IMG/VR virus record: IMGVR_UViG_3300045051_001515
Location: 1 to 30,287 of that record
Source of the DNA: a virus
Length of the DNA: 30,287 nucleotides
Reading direction: 5' to 3' (one strand)
A program made the position numbers and the translations under genes. Shown here in pieces: positions 1-8,632 of the stretch (within the stretch, counting starts at the first letter, position 1; the number at the start of each line of letters is the position of its first letter). The notes under the pieces were generated by a model. It was not told where the DNA came from, searched no databases, and was given only the letters and a program-made list of their open reading frames with translations.

Positions 1-474
1 TTATTTACCGCCCAGCCGGAGCGAGAACATCCCGCCCCACATCCACTTGTTGAAGCCGTAGGAGAGAAAAGGCCCTACTTCTACCGGCGGCAACTGCGCC
101 GTCTTGATGTTCGGCCATTTCCTGCCGGCCTTGGACACCATACTGTCCAGCCGGAAGCCCAGCGAGGCCATAAAGTCGGCCCGCTTCTTGTCCGAGCTGT
201 AGACAACGCCGGCGTTGAGGTTGATGTATTCGGCCCGGCTGGTCTTGCCGAGCAGGCTCACTATGGGGATATGCGCCCCGTAGAACGTGGCACCGTGGCT
301 GTTAACCAGCACGGAGGCCCGCATGGCCCCCACCACGCCCGCCAGATCCACCGCGCCCACGGCCGGCAGCTCCACCGAGGCCACGCCCGCCGCCGGTTCC
401 TCGGCCCGCACAGCCACCACGCCGGCCGCTATCACAGCCAGCCCCAGCACCACCATCACAATGCCTTTCTTCAT
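1..474 (-). CDS. Secreted/outer-membrane-type small protein at the end of the lysis cassette
   Basis: 157 residues. The ATG at 474 is preferred over an upstream in-frame start because GAGGAGG sits six bases before it. The N-terminus is a textbook Sec signal peptide: MKKG, then a hydrophobic stretch of about 18 residues, ending VRA before EEP (signal peptidase I type). The mature part has alternating hydrophobic/polar stretches, and its C-terminal third is rich in Gly and aromatic residues (GPFLSYGFNKWMWGG), which could form beta-strands, possibly an outer-membrane barrel. The stop codon is the first three bases of the window. It lies directly downstream of the endolysin and a 62-residue ORF, so a late lysis or envelope role is inferred. 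I do not recognise the family; it does not look like a standard Rz/Rz1 spanin. Confidence 0.75.
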   Translation of the reverse strand: MKKGIVMVVLGLAVIAAGVVAVRAEEPAAGVASVELPAVGAVDLAGVVGAMRASVLVNSHGATFYGAHIPIVSLLGKTSRAEYINLNAGVVYSSDKKRADFMASLGFRLDSMVSKAGRKWPNIKTAQLPPVEVGPFLSYGFNKWMWGGMFSLRLGGK

Positions 475-485
475 GTTGCCTCCTC

Positions 486-674
486 TCACTCTCTACCGAA
501 ATCTTTGAACGGTTTTTGCACCTTGTCGCTCTTGCCGAGGTGCTTGCGGTGCGCCTCCGCTATGCTCCGGGCCGCGCCTTTGATGATAGGCGTCACGGCC
601 GGCACGCGCTCCATCACCTTATCCCACTTGCCTTTAAGGTGCCACAGGAAGGCCCGGCGCTTTTCCTCGGTCAT
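486..674 (-). CDS. Small basic hypothetical protein, lysis cassette
   Basis: 62 residues, starting MTEEKRRAFLW. The ATG overlaps the endolysin stop codon (ATGA), which fixes the start; the longer in-frame extension upstream only shadows the endolysin gene. The protein is charged (many Lys/Arg/Glu), predicted mostly helical, and has no obvious membrane segment or cysteines. It is translationally coupled to the endolysin and followed 11 bases later by the signal-peptide protein. Function unknown; an accessory lysis role is only positional inference. Confidence 0.7.
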   Translation of the reverse strand: MTEEKRRAFLWHLKGKWDKVMERVPAVTPIIKGAARSIAEAHRKHLGKSDKVQKPFKDFGRE

Positions 675-1099
675 GCGGATTTGTTCTCCACGGGCCAGAG
701 CGTTTCGAAGTGCGGGTAGTCCCTGAAGCTCCACCACCCGCCCCAGCGTATGCGGCCCTCGTAGCCCAGCTCCTTGATAGCGCGGCCGAGCGGGATATAG
801 TAGACCTCCTGCCACACCACCACCGGCCCCTCGGGGCTGGCTCCCTTAATCCGCACGGCTACGTCAAAGGCGTGGGCGGGCTTGTAGTTGTGCTTGCTCT
901 TGACCTTTACGCCGTCCACGCGGGTCAGTATGCGGCCCGGCTTGTTCTGCGCGTAAATCTCCTGCTGTTCCTCAACGCTCCGGTGGGTACAGGTCAGGAA
1001 CAGCTCGCGCTGTGGGAACTTGGCCTCATACCAGCCTTTGAGCTTCGGCCAGAACTCTTGCAGGGCGGGGCACAGGTCGGCGGGATTGCGCGAGGGCAT
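671..1099 (-). CDS. Endolysin, peptidase M15 (D-Ala-D-Ala carboxypeptidase / L-Ala-D-Glu peptidase type)
   Basis: 142 residues, a usual length for single-domain phage M15 endolysins. The zinc site is visible as H70 in SKHN, D79 in HAFDVAV and H130 in DYPHFE, with WGGWW just before the last ligand as in the VanY/peptidase M15 fold. Residues 38-52 (THRSVEEQQEIYAQ) match the conserved helix of this family. The enzyme should cut peptidoglycan stem peptides at the end of infection. There is no signal peptide, so it would need a holin; the gene directly upstream (1101-1397) encodes a coiled-coil/TM protein that could serve. The stop overlaps the next start (ATGA). Confidence 0.9.
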   Translation of the reverse strand: MPSRNPADLCPALQEFWPKLKGWYEAKFPQRELFLTCTHRSVEEQQEIYAQNKPGRILTRVDGVKVKSKHNYKPAHAFDVAVRIKGASPEGPVVVWQEVYYIPLGRAIKELGYEGRIRWGGWWSFRDYPHFETLWPVENKSA

Positions 1100-1100
1100 A

Positions 1101-1397
1101 TCAATTCCACCCCGCCAGCTTCAGGAGCTTCGGCCCGAATATCTGGCCCACGAACACGGCCACAGAGGCCCACACGATAATCTTGATTTCAAGGCGGTCA
1201 AAGCGGCGGGCCAGGTCCTCGTGCTTTTGTTCAAGGCCCGGCTGGCCGTTGCCGGCAATCTTCTTATGGAGGCCATCCAGCCGCCCGTTGACTATGCCGT
1301 GGACGTTCTCGCACACAGTCTTGTCGGCGGCGCGCTGGGCCTTTAGCTCCATAACGGCGTCGTGGATTTCCCAAATGAGTTTTTCGGTGGTCTTCAT
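1101..1397 (-). CDS. Holin-like coiled-coil protein with C-terminal membrane segment
   Basis: 98 residues, with RBS GAGGAAATA before the ATG. Residues 1-70 are charged and helical, with a probable coiled coil around LEQKHEDLARRFDRLEIK. One hydrophobic segment at about residues 74-92 (IIVWASVAVFVGQIFG) is followed by a short basic tail. This layout resembles XhlA-like hemolysin/holin-associated proteins and other phage proteins found next to endolysins. It sits one base upstream of the endolysin gene and just after the fibre gene. The layout is seen in the sequence; the holin or pinholin role is inferred from topology and position. Confidence 0.65.
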   Translation of the reverse strand: MKTTEKLIWEIHDAVMELKAQRAADKTVCENVHGIVNGRLDGLHKKIAGNGQPGLEQKHEDLARRFDRLEIKIIVWASVAVFVGQIFGPKLLKLAGWN

Positions 1398-1407
1398 TAT
1401 TTCCTCG

Positions 1408-4400
1408 TTACGGACAAGTGCAATTACCGGAGCTGTCTATGGCCGACGTGCATTTGCTCATATTGCCGGAAGCGTTCAGGCAGAGAGCGCCGCCGGTGGT
1501 GGGCGCGCCTGTGCCCTCTACGCGAATTGTCCCCCCCGATACGTGCAACTTAGCCCCCGGAGCCGTAGTGCCTATGCCGACGTTGCCGCCGAGAGGGTTT
1601 AACTGTAATGCCACGGCAGAGGCATCCATTGACTGAATCCAAGACATACCGGCGGTCTGGTCGTGGCCCATATTGAGGCCGTAGGATTGTGCAGAAGACG
1701 AAGCTGGGTTGCTGTTTTTTGCCCTTGCTTTAAATATAGCCCCTGCATAAACTTCTGCCCCCGAAGTTACGACACCCGTCACCGTCACGCTAGAGGCAAA
1801 GGTGGCGGAGCCGGGAGAAGTTATGCCTCCGTCGGCCAGTATTAAAGTGCTGTCGGTATGCCCGTAACTGTGGTGGTATAGTTTGAAGATACCGGAGCCG
1901 TACCCCTGCTCAAGTTCCGTGTAATAGTTGGGGTCTGCGTAGTAACCATTTATTTTTATTTTGGCCGAGACGGGCGTGGTGTTCGTTACCAGCAAATCGT
2001 TGTTTATCGTCGCGCTGCTCGTCAAAGTGAAAGGGCCGGAGAGGTTCATGTCACCCGTTACGTCTAACTTGGCGAGGGGGGCGGTGTTGCCGAGGCCGAC
2101 GGAGCCTTCAACCAAAAGTCCGTTAGTGGGCGCAGTATTTGCGCCCGAATAGGTGGCCCCAATTACTGCCCCTCCTTCCACATCTAATCTGTTTTGGGGA
2201 GTATCTACTCCTACTCCAACCTTTCCATTGTTGTCTATGGATATTCTATTGTTACCTGTAGTCATCAAGGTCATGCCATTTGCCAAGGCATAATTGTAGG
2301 TTATCCCCGCAGTAGTATTAGAGGCTGGGGAACCAAAGAATATTGCTCTCGCATTAGCCGACGGAGACAATAGTGATAGATAAGTGTTCCCGTTGCTTTC
2401 AAAAGAGGCTATCGTGCCATTCACAGGGGCAACCGTTCCAGCAGAACCATTTACCACATTCAAAAAGGTTTCAGGAGCCGTAGTGCCTATACCGACAGAA
2501 CCCCCCGACACCACCAGCGTGGAACCTCCTACGGAGAAGGAGGAGCCCGTAACCACTAGCGTAGAGGCGGAGATGCCGTAGTTGGCCGTTACGGTCATTG
2601 TTGCGACATGAGAGCCGAGGTTGTCACCCGGAGCCGGAGTTACCGGCAGGTCCGTGCAGGTTAGAACCCCCATAGAGGAGATGTCTGTAACGTACTTGCT
2701 GGCCGCGCACCCGGCGGGCTCGTTGCTTAATGCGACGGCGGAATACGCCAATGAGGCCGTGGCGGCGGTTGTGGACGTGGCTGAATTGCCCGTTATGGAA
2801 AGCGGGTATATCCCGGTAGCGGTGGATTGGATTACCCCCGTCAGGTTGGACCCGTCGCCATAAAATCCATTATTGGCCGTGATAGAGGACGTGCCCATAA
2901 CAGGGCCGTCAAAATATCCGGCAAAGAATTTCTGCGAGGCCGCTATGCCGGACACGGAACCGTAGACGCCGATGGCCTCCTGATTTGCGGCAACGCTGGG
3001 AGCCGAGCCGATAACACCATACACCTTGACGTTGTTGGAGGCCGAGGCTTTACCGGAAACACCGACGTTTATGAGCCCGTTGGAGGCTTCGCCCCATACG
3101 CCATAACTGCCGATGGAGTTGCCGTCGGAGATGTTGGACTTCAGCGCATACGCAGGATTGAGCCCTGTCGCGGGGGTATAGGTGATACCTAACGCCCCCG
3201 TCATCGCGTCCCCGGCCTTTGCGACCTTGGCCGACAGGTCGGCGGCAGTCGCGACATAGAACGTCGCAGGAGCCGAGAGGTAGTCGGTGGGCTTCACGAT
3301 GTAAAACGTGGCCGGGTTTGATAGGTAGTCGGTGGGTTTTACGATATAGAAAGTTGCAGGGCCAGTAAGCACCCCGGCCAAGGTAGCGCCGTTGCCGTAG
3401 TAGGCTGAAGCCGTCATGCTCGACAAGGATGTAACCGGGCCGGCAAAATGGGACTGCGCGGAGCTTGGCGAGTAAATGGAGAAATTATTGGCCCCGGCGT
3501 CGGGGTATTCAATCACCACGGCCTTGTTTGAGGCCGCTCCCTGTGCCTCCACTTTCAGGCCGATATTGGAGGTGCCGCCTACGCCAATGGCGCCCACAAA
3601 TGCGCCGTAGTTGTCCCCGCCGGTCCTGCGGTTGTAAACGTTGAGGTTGGTGTGCGTCCCGGTGACGGCGCCGGAGATGTCTACGTGCAGATCACCGGAC
3701 ATCGTATCGCCGGCCTTAGCCACCTTGCCGTTTAACTCCGTGGTCATCGTGGATAGTTCCACCTGTATCGCCGCCAGTATGGCCTCCAGCGTGGCCGTGG
3801 TATGGACCACGCCGGTCAGGGCCGAGCCATCCAGCGCCGGCAGCGCCCCGGTGAGCTTGCTGGCCGAGAGGGCCGTCAGGGTGGCGTCCCCGTGGGTATG
3901 GCTGTCGTTGCCCACGGTCATAGAGTTATACTTGCCCGTCACGTCACCGCTGAAATCGGTGAGAGGGCCGAGGAAATCCCCGGGGCTCGTCGTGTTGGCC
4001 CGGAGCTTCAGGATTTGCTCGTAGAGGTAGTCGAAGTTGTCGGCGGTGCCTTTGTCCTCGATGATGGCGGGGAGTTCGTTCTGCGCGAGGAGCGGACCCG
4101 GCAAGGAAACCGCCAGCAACAGGGACCCGAGGCCGAGGAACGCGGCGGCGCTCTGTTTGGCCTTGCGGACACCGCCGGCCAGGTACTGCGCGGCGCTCAT
4201 CTTGCGCGGGGCCGCTACAGGGGCAGGCGCGGGGCCCGGCTGGGCCGCCACGGCCGCGGCAGGGGCTACGCGGGGCAATGCCGCGGCAGGGGCCAAAACA
4301 TCGGCCAGCGCGAGATTTAGGGCCTCCGTGAGCGCGGTCTGCGCCCCGGCCTTATTCTGTAAGGGCGGCGGCAGGGCGGCCACCAGCCCCCGGGAGTATT

Positions 4401-4539
4401 CTTCTATCCCGTCCCACTCCCCCGGCAGGGAGATGTAGCGCATAGCGGCCATAGGGTCTATGGCGGCCATTTGGAGCGCGGTCTGCGCCATCTTCGGGGT
4501 CAGGTCGGGGCGTATCGGGAAGTCCATAGCGGCCCTCAT
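1408..4539 (-). CDS. Large tail fibre / receptor-binding structural protein
   Basis: 1043 residues. The start overlaps the upstream stop (TAATG); a second ATG at 4527 with GAGGG before it is an alternative. Residues 1-113 form an Ala/Pro-rich N-terminal part, probably the virion anchor. Residues 125-153 look like a signal peptide or membrane segment (basic residues, then FLGLGSLLLAVSLPGPLLA). The rest is low-complexity beta-rich shaft: DGSALTGV, NGATLAGV, DGSNLTGV motifs, a tandem 15-residue PATFYIVKPTDYLS repeat, and repeated VGIGTTAP / VGVGVDTP / VGLGNTAP blocks each followed by a K/R-LDV or LHV strand. Such blocks are typical of large fibres and of repetitive surface proteins in some uncultured bacteria. 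The C-terminus has a Cys pair (NCTCP). The fibre role comes from repeats and position between ejection proteins and lysis genes. Confidence 0.75.
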   Translation of the reverse strand: MRAAMDFPIRPDLTPKMAQTALQMAAIDPMAAMRYISLPGEWDGIEEYSRGLVAALPPPLQNKAGAQTALTEALNLALADVLAPAAALPRVAPAAAVAAQPGPAPAPVAAPRKMSAAQYLAGGVRKAKQSAAAFLGLGSLLLAVSLPGPLLAQNELPAIIEDKGTADNFDYLYEQILKLRANTTSPGDFLGPLTDFSGDVTGKYNSMTVGNDSHTHGDATLTALSASKLTGALPALDGSALTGVVHTTATLEAILAAIQVELSTMTTELNGKVAKAGDTMSGDLHVDISGAVTGTHTNLNVYNRRTGGDNYGAFVGAIGVGGTSNIGLKVEAQGAASNKAVVIEYPDAGANNFSIYSPSSAQSHFAGPVTSLSSMTASAYYGNGATLAGVLTGPATFYIVKPTDYLSNPATFYIVKPTDYLSAPATFYVATAADLSAKVAKAGDAMTGALGITYTPATGLNPAYALKSNISDGNSIGSYGVWGEASNGLINVGVSGKASASNNVKVYGVIGSAPSVAANQEAIGVYGSVSGIAASQKFFAGYFDGPVMGTSSITANNGFYGDGSNLTGVIQSTATGIYPLSITGNSATSTTAATASLAYSAVALSNEPAGCAASKYVTDISSMGVLTCTDLPVTPAPGDNLGSHVATMTVTANYGISASTLVVTGSSFSVGGSTLVVSGGSVGIGTTAPETFLNVVNGSAGTVAPVNGTIASFESNGNTYLSLLSPSANARAIFFGSPASNTTAGITYNYALANGMTLMTTGNNRISIDNNGKVGVGVDTPQNRLDVEGGAVIGATYSGANTAPTNGLLVEGSVGLGNTAPLAKLDVTGDMNLSGPFTLTSSATINNDLLVTNTTPVSAKIKINGYYADPNYYTELEQGYGSGIFKLYHHSYGHTDSTLILADGGITSPGSATFASSVTVTGVVTSGAEVYAGAIFKARAKNSNPASSSAQSYGLNMGHDQTAGMSWIQSMDASAVALQLNPLGGNVGIGTTAPGAKLHVSGGTIRVEGTGAPTTGGALCLNASGNMSKCTSAIDSSGNCTCP
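3250..3360 (-). repeat. 45-nt tandem repeat inside the fibre gene
   Basis: Two nearly identical 45-base units (3316-3360 and 3271-3315) encode PATFYIVKPTDYLSN and PATFYIVKPTDYLSA. A third, diverged partial unit (about 3250-3270) begins PATFYV. The protein repeat is exact apart from the last residue, while several third codon positions differ, so the duplication is old enough to have drifted or is under protein-level selection. It probably adds strands to the fibre shaft. Confidence 0.85.
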
Positions 4540-6761
4540 TACTCGAAATGGTCGGGCCAGTTGGTCCGTAAAACGCCCATAGCCTGCTCGGGGGTTATCT
4601 CTCCCCGGTCATGCGCGGATTTCACTTCCTCGGGGCTCTGGAACAGGCCCGTCATCTCGCCTATGCCCTCTATACCGGAGCCTATGGCCCCCACCACGGG
4701 GGCGCGGACGGCCGGCTGGGCAAGCGCCGCCCCGGTGGCCCGGGAGGCCCGGACTACGCCGGACACGGCCTTGGCCGCCATCCGGGGGCTGGAAGCGGCC
4801 AGAAGCCCCGCGCCCATCATAGTGGGGCCATAGTTGCCCTGCGCGGCCTGATAGGTGCCATAGCCACCAGCGGCTCCGCCCATAACCGCTTGCACAAGGG
4901 GCGGGGTAAAGCCGGTTTGCGGCAGTTCGCGGAACCACGGCGTAAGCTTCCCGCCGTATACGCGCCGCTGAACGTCGAGTATCATATCCTTGACCATCGG
5001 GCTCTGCTCGGCCAGTTCCTTGAGCGCGTCGGCTTTATTGCCGCCCTCGCTCATAATGCGCTCTATGGCCGCCGCCGGGTTGTCGGCGTTGAGGATGGAC
5101 TGCAACCGGGCGTAGGTGTTCTCCTGCCCCGCCGAGCGTTTGAGAATATCGGCCATCACCGGGTCTTTCTCGGCCAGCAGTACAAGCCGGTCCTTGCCCT
5201 TGCCCAGCGCGTAGGTGGCCTTGAGGTCCCCGAATACGTCCGCCAGCTTTTTCGTCTCGGCGGCGCGCGCCCCGATGTCGGCGGCTTGGTGCTGGGCGGT
5301 GAGTATCTCGTTCAACAGCTCGGCGGCCTTGGGGTCCTGTTCGGAAAACTTAATGAGCGCGTCTTTCTGGTTGCCGCCGGTCTTGAAGTAGCCCTTTATC
5401 CGGCTGGCTACCACGTTGGCGTTGGCGTCTCCCGAGAGCGCGTCCAGTATCTCTTTTTTCTGGGCGTACCGCTTGGACATCTCCTTGATTTCCGGCGCGG
5501 CGTCGTCTATGGAACCTTTCACCGCGTCTTTGAGTTTGGAGAGCGCCGAGCCCAGCGGGGTCATGCCCGTCGGGGTGGCGTTGTTGCGGATGGCTAGATT
5601 CAACTGCGACAGGTATTGCCGCGCCTCGCCCACGCTGGCCTTGTTGAGCGACAGGGCCTTGTCGGCGTACCACTTGAACTCCTTGGCTACCGGGCCAAAG
5701 CCTGGCGGCAGCTCGGGGGCGCTGAACCCGTAGCCCCGGTTGATCTCGGCCACGGTCTTCTTGGCGTTCTTGGCCAGGTTCACCGTGTAGGGGTAGGCCG
5801 CGCCCGGGTCGAGGCCGTAGCGGGCCTCCAGCGCGTCCAGCCCCGCCTGATATTCCTTGGAGGCGGCGGCCTGTAACTCCGGTATGCGCTTCTGGAACGC
5901 CTGCCCGAGTTCCACGGACTTGGTGTCGAGGCTCTTGATGTAATCATCTGCCTCCTGCGCGGCCTTGGTCAGCTCCTCGTGGTGCTTGCCGAGTATTTTC
6001 TTGTAGCCGGCCTCCACCGCGTTCTTACCGCTCTGCATAAGGTTCTGGAGGCTCTGCGCACCGGCGGCCACGTCCTCGGGCTTTATGCCGACGTATTTCA
6101 TCACGCCTTTGGTGTCATCCACCAGCGCGTCTATGGCCCGGCGGCCAGCGCCTGTCAGGGTGGCCACTATCGGCGCCCCCACTTTGCGGCCTACGAATTT
6201 TGCTCCGGCGGCGGCCCCGCGTAATGCGCCTTCTCCGGCGGCGTACATTGCGCCCTCTTTCGCCGCGCCCAGCGCCACGTCAGCGGCGCCCTCGCGCCCC
6301 GCGTACTCGGGGGCCAGCGCCTGCGCGGCGGCTTTCTGGACGGCGCGGCCAGCGGCGGCCCCGGCCCCGGCGCCCACTATGGCGGCGGTGCCTCCGGACG
6401 GGAGCCACGCCGGCACGGAGGAGGCGGCGCCCACGATAGAGCCCGCCATCGGCAGGGCGTTCTCGGCTACCATATGGGCCATGTTCGCGCCGAAGCCGGA
6501 ACCCTCCGGCAGGTCGCGCTCGGCAAGGCCCATCTTGGCGGCATTTATAAGCCCCGGCCCCTCCGGCTCCTGGGGCGCGGCGGCGGGGATAACGGCGGGC
6601 GGCTGGCCCGGCACGGCGGCCCCGAAGTCCACGCGGTCAGCGTACTCGGGGAATTTATCCACCATGGAGCGGGCCAGCGTCAGGTTGTCCCGGTCAGCGT
6701 ACTCGGGGTGCTGTGCCTTTACTTTCAGGGCGAAGTCGTTGAAGTTTATTTTTTCGGCCAT
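4539..6761 (-). CDS. Large internal virion / DNA-ejection protein
   Basis: 740 residues. The ATG is two bases after the upstream stop. The N-terminus carries two copies of PEYADR within 40 residues, a motif I associate with N-termini of phage ejection or internal virion proteins. Residues about 85-190 are Ala/Gly-rich and partly hydrophobic (SIVGAASSVPAW, AAIVGAGAGAAAGRAV), able to enter membranes. About 200-600 is long helical, Lys/Glu/Ala-rich coiled coil. A second Ala/Gly-rich hydrophobic part lies near the C-terminus (GGAAGGYGTYQAAQ). Large helical proteins between nozzle and fibre in short-tailed phages are usually ejected to form the trans-envelope channel (P22 gp7/gp16/gp20-like role). 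No lytic transglycosylase motif is evident. Confidence 0.65.
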   Translation of the reverse strand: MAEKINFNDFALKVKAQHPEYADRDNLTLARSMVDKFPEYADRVDFGAAVPGQPPAVIPAAAPQEPEGPGLINAAKMGLAERDLPEGSGFGANMAHMVAENALPMAGSIVGAASSVPAWLPSGGTAAIVGAGAGAAAGRAVQKAAAQALAPEYAGREGAADVALGAAKEGAMYAAGEGALRGAAAGAKFVGRKVGAPIVATLTGAGRRAIDALVDDTKGVMKYVGIKPEDVAAGAQSLQNLMQSGKNAVEAGYKKILGKHHEELTKAAQEADDYIKSLDTKSVELGQAFQKRIPELQAAASKEYQAGLDALEARYGLDPGAAYPYTVNLAKNAKKTVAEINRGYGFSAPELPPGFGPVAKEFKWYADKALSLNKASVGEARQYLSQLNLAIRNNATPTGMTPLGSALSKLKDAVKGSIDDAAPEIKEMSKRYAQKKEILDALSGDANANVVASRIKGYFKTGGNQKDALIKFSEQDPKAAELLNEILTAQHQAADIGARAAETKKLADVFGDLKATYALGKGKDRLVLLAEKDPVMADILKRSAGQENTYARLQSILNADNPAAAIERIMSEGGNKADALKELAEQSPMVKDMILDVQRRVYGGKLTPWFRELPQTGFTPPLVQAVMGGAAGGYGTYQAAQGNYGPTMMGAGLLAASSPRMAAKAVSGVVRASRATGAALAQPAVRAPVVGAIGSGIEGIGEMTGLFQSPEEVKSAHDRGEITPEQAMGVLRTNWPDHFE

Positions 6762-6762
6762 G

Positions 6763-8049
6763 TTATATCCCCAGCCCCAGCGGGTCGTTATTCGGCATGG
6801 CCGAGGCCGGCATATCCGCCTCGACTATCTGCCCGTTTTTAAGGGTGTAGGTCTTTCCGGAGTAGCCCGCCATCGTCCCGTTTTTCTGGTAGTACCTGGC
6901 GGCTTCCTGTTTGGCCTTGGCCATCATTTCCAGTTCCCCCACGATGGTCGCTACCCGTTTGGCGTTTTCCTTTTCCGGCAGCCGGGGGTCAAAGGACCGC
7001 TTCATCAGGTTCTCGCCCTCCTGCGCGGTGAACTGCGCGCCGAGAGTTTCTTTAAGGGTGCTCTGGATGGTCTTCTCTATCTCCTGCTGGATGGCCACGG
7101 ACTTCATCCTCGCCCTTTCGGGAAGCGCGGAAATAACCGGGCCGGACAGGTTCTCTTTGCCGGCCTCAAGCCGGGCCTGCGCGTTTTTGAGCGTGCTTAT
7201 CTGCGTATTGGCCCGGGCGAATCCGCCGGTAATATAGGCCGCGTAGTCCTTGCCGTAGGCGCGGTCAACGGCTTTCTGCGCCTCGGTAGGTTTGGCCGAC
7301 GGGGTGGAGGAAGCCGCCTGCGCCTTGGCCTCTAAAGCCTTGGCGGAGGCCTGCGTGGCCTCGGCTTTGGCCTCATTGAGCGCCAGCGGGGCCTCGGTCA
7401 TGCGGTTGAGCGCGGCCACCTTGGCGCGCTGGCCGGGGGTAATGTTGATGGTGTCCGGGGTGGTGGAGCGGTTGAACCGCTGGCCTACATCGAAACCGGC
7501 CGCGAGGGTGTCGGGGGTCGGTATCGCGCCGAGGCCGCGCTTGAAGCCGGCGAACGAATCCTCGCGCGCGCCCAGCACGTTCTCGCGGAGGTTGAGCCCC
7601 GGGCCGACAGGGGCGGCCGGAGCCGGCGGCGCCGGGTTGCGGCTGGCGGCCATGACGTAGTTATCCGGGCTGGAGTTCACGCGGGCCGCAGCGTCCGCCA
7701 GCGGTCCGCCCGGAGCGGGGGCCGCGCCCTGCGGTTCACCCTCGGCCATAATGTTCTTGACCCGGTAGGCCTCCATGATGTCCTGCGGGCTCATTCCGTA
7801 GCGGGCCACAAAGGCGGCGTCGCTGGCGCGCTCGGCCTCAAAATTGCGTATCTGGCCCCGGTTCTGCGGGTTGAACCACGAAATACCGGCCCCGCCAGGC
7901 TCGCCGGCTCCGCCCACCGAGGGGAGGCTGTAGCGCATGGCCGCGGCGTCCCGCTCGGCGGCTATCCGCTCGCGGTCGTACTTGGCGCGCATGAGGCGCT
8001 GGAAAGGGTCGTTGCCTATCAGGTTCTGCGTTTCGTCATATCCGGGCAT
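6763..8049 (-). CDS. Internal virion / DNA-ejection protein
   Basis: 428 residues, RBS AGGAGCC before the ATG. The N-terminal half is Pro/Gly/Ala-rich and low complexity. The C-terminal half (about 260-410) is helical, with a segment reading LGAQFTAQEGENLMKRSFDP then a stretch ending YYQKNGTMAGYSG, a pattern I recall from phage internal core/ejection proteins. The extreme C-terminus is short and hydrophobic (PLGLGI). It is one of three consecutive Ala-rich helical proteins after the nozzle gene, matching the trio of ejection proteins in P22-like phages. The exact role of each is not determinable here. Confidence 0.6.
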   Translation of the reverse strand: MPGYDETQNLIGNDPFQRLMRAKYDRERIAAERDAAAMRYSLPSVGGAGEPGGAGISWFNPQNRGQIRNFEAERASDAAFVARYGMSPQDIMEAYRVKNIMAEGEPQGAAPAPGGPLADAAARVNSSPDNYVMAASRNPAPPAPAAPVGPGLNLRENVLGAREDSFAGFKRGLGAIPTPDTLAAGFDVGQRFNRSTTPDTINITPGQRAKVAALNRMTEAPLALNEAKAEATQASAKALEAKAQAASSTPSAKPTEAQKAVDRAYGKDYAAYITGGFARANTQISTLKNAQARLEAGKENLSGPVISALPERARMKSVAIQQEIEKTIQSTLKETLGAQFTAQEGENLMKRSFDPRLPEKENAKRVATIVGELEMMAKAKQEAARYYQKNGTMAGYSGKTYTLKNGQIVEADMPASAMPNNDPLGLGI

Positions 8050-8059
8050 GGTTGGCTCC

Positions 8060-8626
8060 TCAATAAACGGGGTTCTTGGTCAGCGAAATATAGAACGAAT
8101 CCAGCCCGCGCTTGCGGCGGTCCAGTAACGGGTTGGAGAACTGCCCGGGGTCATAGGCTTTTATCGGGCGGAATGTGCCCCCCGACACCTGCGCGCGCGG
8201 CGTACCGGACATGGGGGCCGCGTAGGCCACAGGCGCCGGGCCGGGGCCGCTCATAAGGCCGGAGGGCTGGATATCCGGGGAGGCGGGCAGATCCGCGCCG
8301 CCCGCGGCTTCCGTGCCGAGCAGCTGGTCCGGCTTCCAATCCCGCGCAAGGGCCGCGCTGATGGCGCGCTGGCGGGCCGCTTCCGCCGCGTTCATGCGGG
8401 CGTTGTTGGCCGCGTAGGCCGACAGGCTCCCGTCCCCGCGGAAAGCCTCCTGCCGGGCGTTGTTGATGTCCGTGACCGCCTGCGCCCGCTTAAGGGTAAA
8501 ATACGGGTCGTCGGCCTCGGAGCCGGTGGCCTGTATGTTCCGCATAGCGCCCTCGCCGGCCTGCGCCACGAGGCGGGAGTACCAGTTGTCGTTGCGGATA
8601 TCGTTATAGCCGTATCGGTTCGCCAT
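8060..8626 (-). CDS. Small internal virion protein candidate
   Basis: 188 residues, with GAGGG before the ATG. The N-terminal 100 residues are helical and Ala/Arg/Asn-rich (ARQEAFRGDGSLSAYAANNARM). Residues 100-150 are Pro/Gly/Ala-rich and unstructured. The C-terminus is basic (DRRKRGLD) and ends SLTKNPVY. It sits between the nozzle gene and the larger ejection candidate, so it is probably the first of three internal or ejection proteins, or a small tail-chaperone-like protein. No family recognised. Confidence 0.55.
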   Translation of the reverse strand: MANRYGYNDIRNDNWYSRLVAQAGEGAMRNIQATGSEADDPYFTLKRAQAVTDINNARQEAFRGDGSLSAYAANNARMNAAEAARQRAISAALARDWKPDQLLGTEAAGGADLPASPDIQPSGLMSGPGPAPVAYAAPMSGTPRAQVSGGTFRPIKAYDPGQFSNPLLDRRKRGLDSFYISLTKNPVY

Positions 8627-8632
8627 AGTCCC

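Noticed and set aside
1408-4539. Diversity-generating retroelement target in the fibre
   Set aside because: No reverse transcriptase or template repeat was found in the window, and the C-terminus does not look like a C-type lectin variable region.
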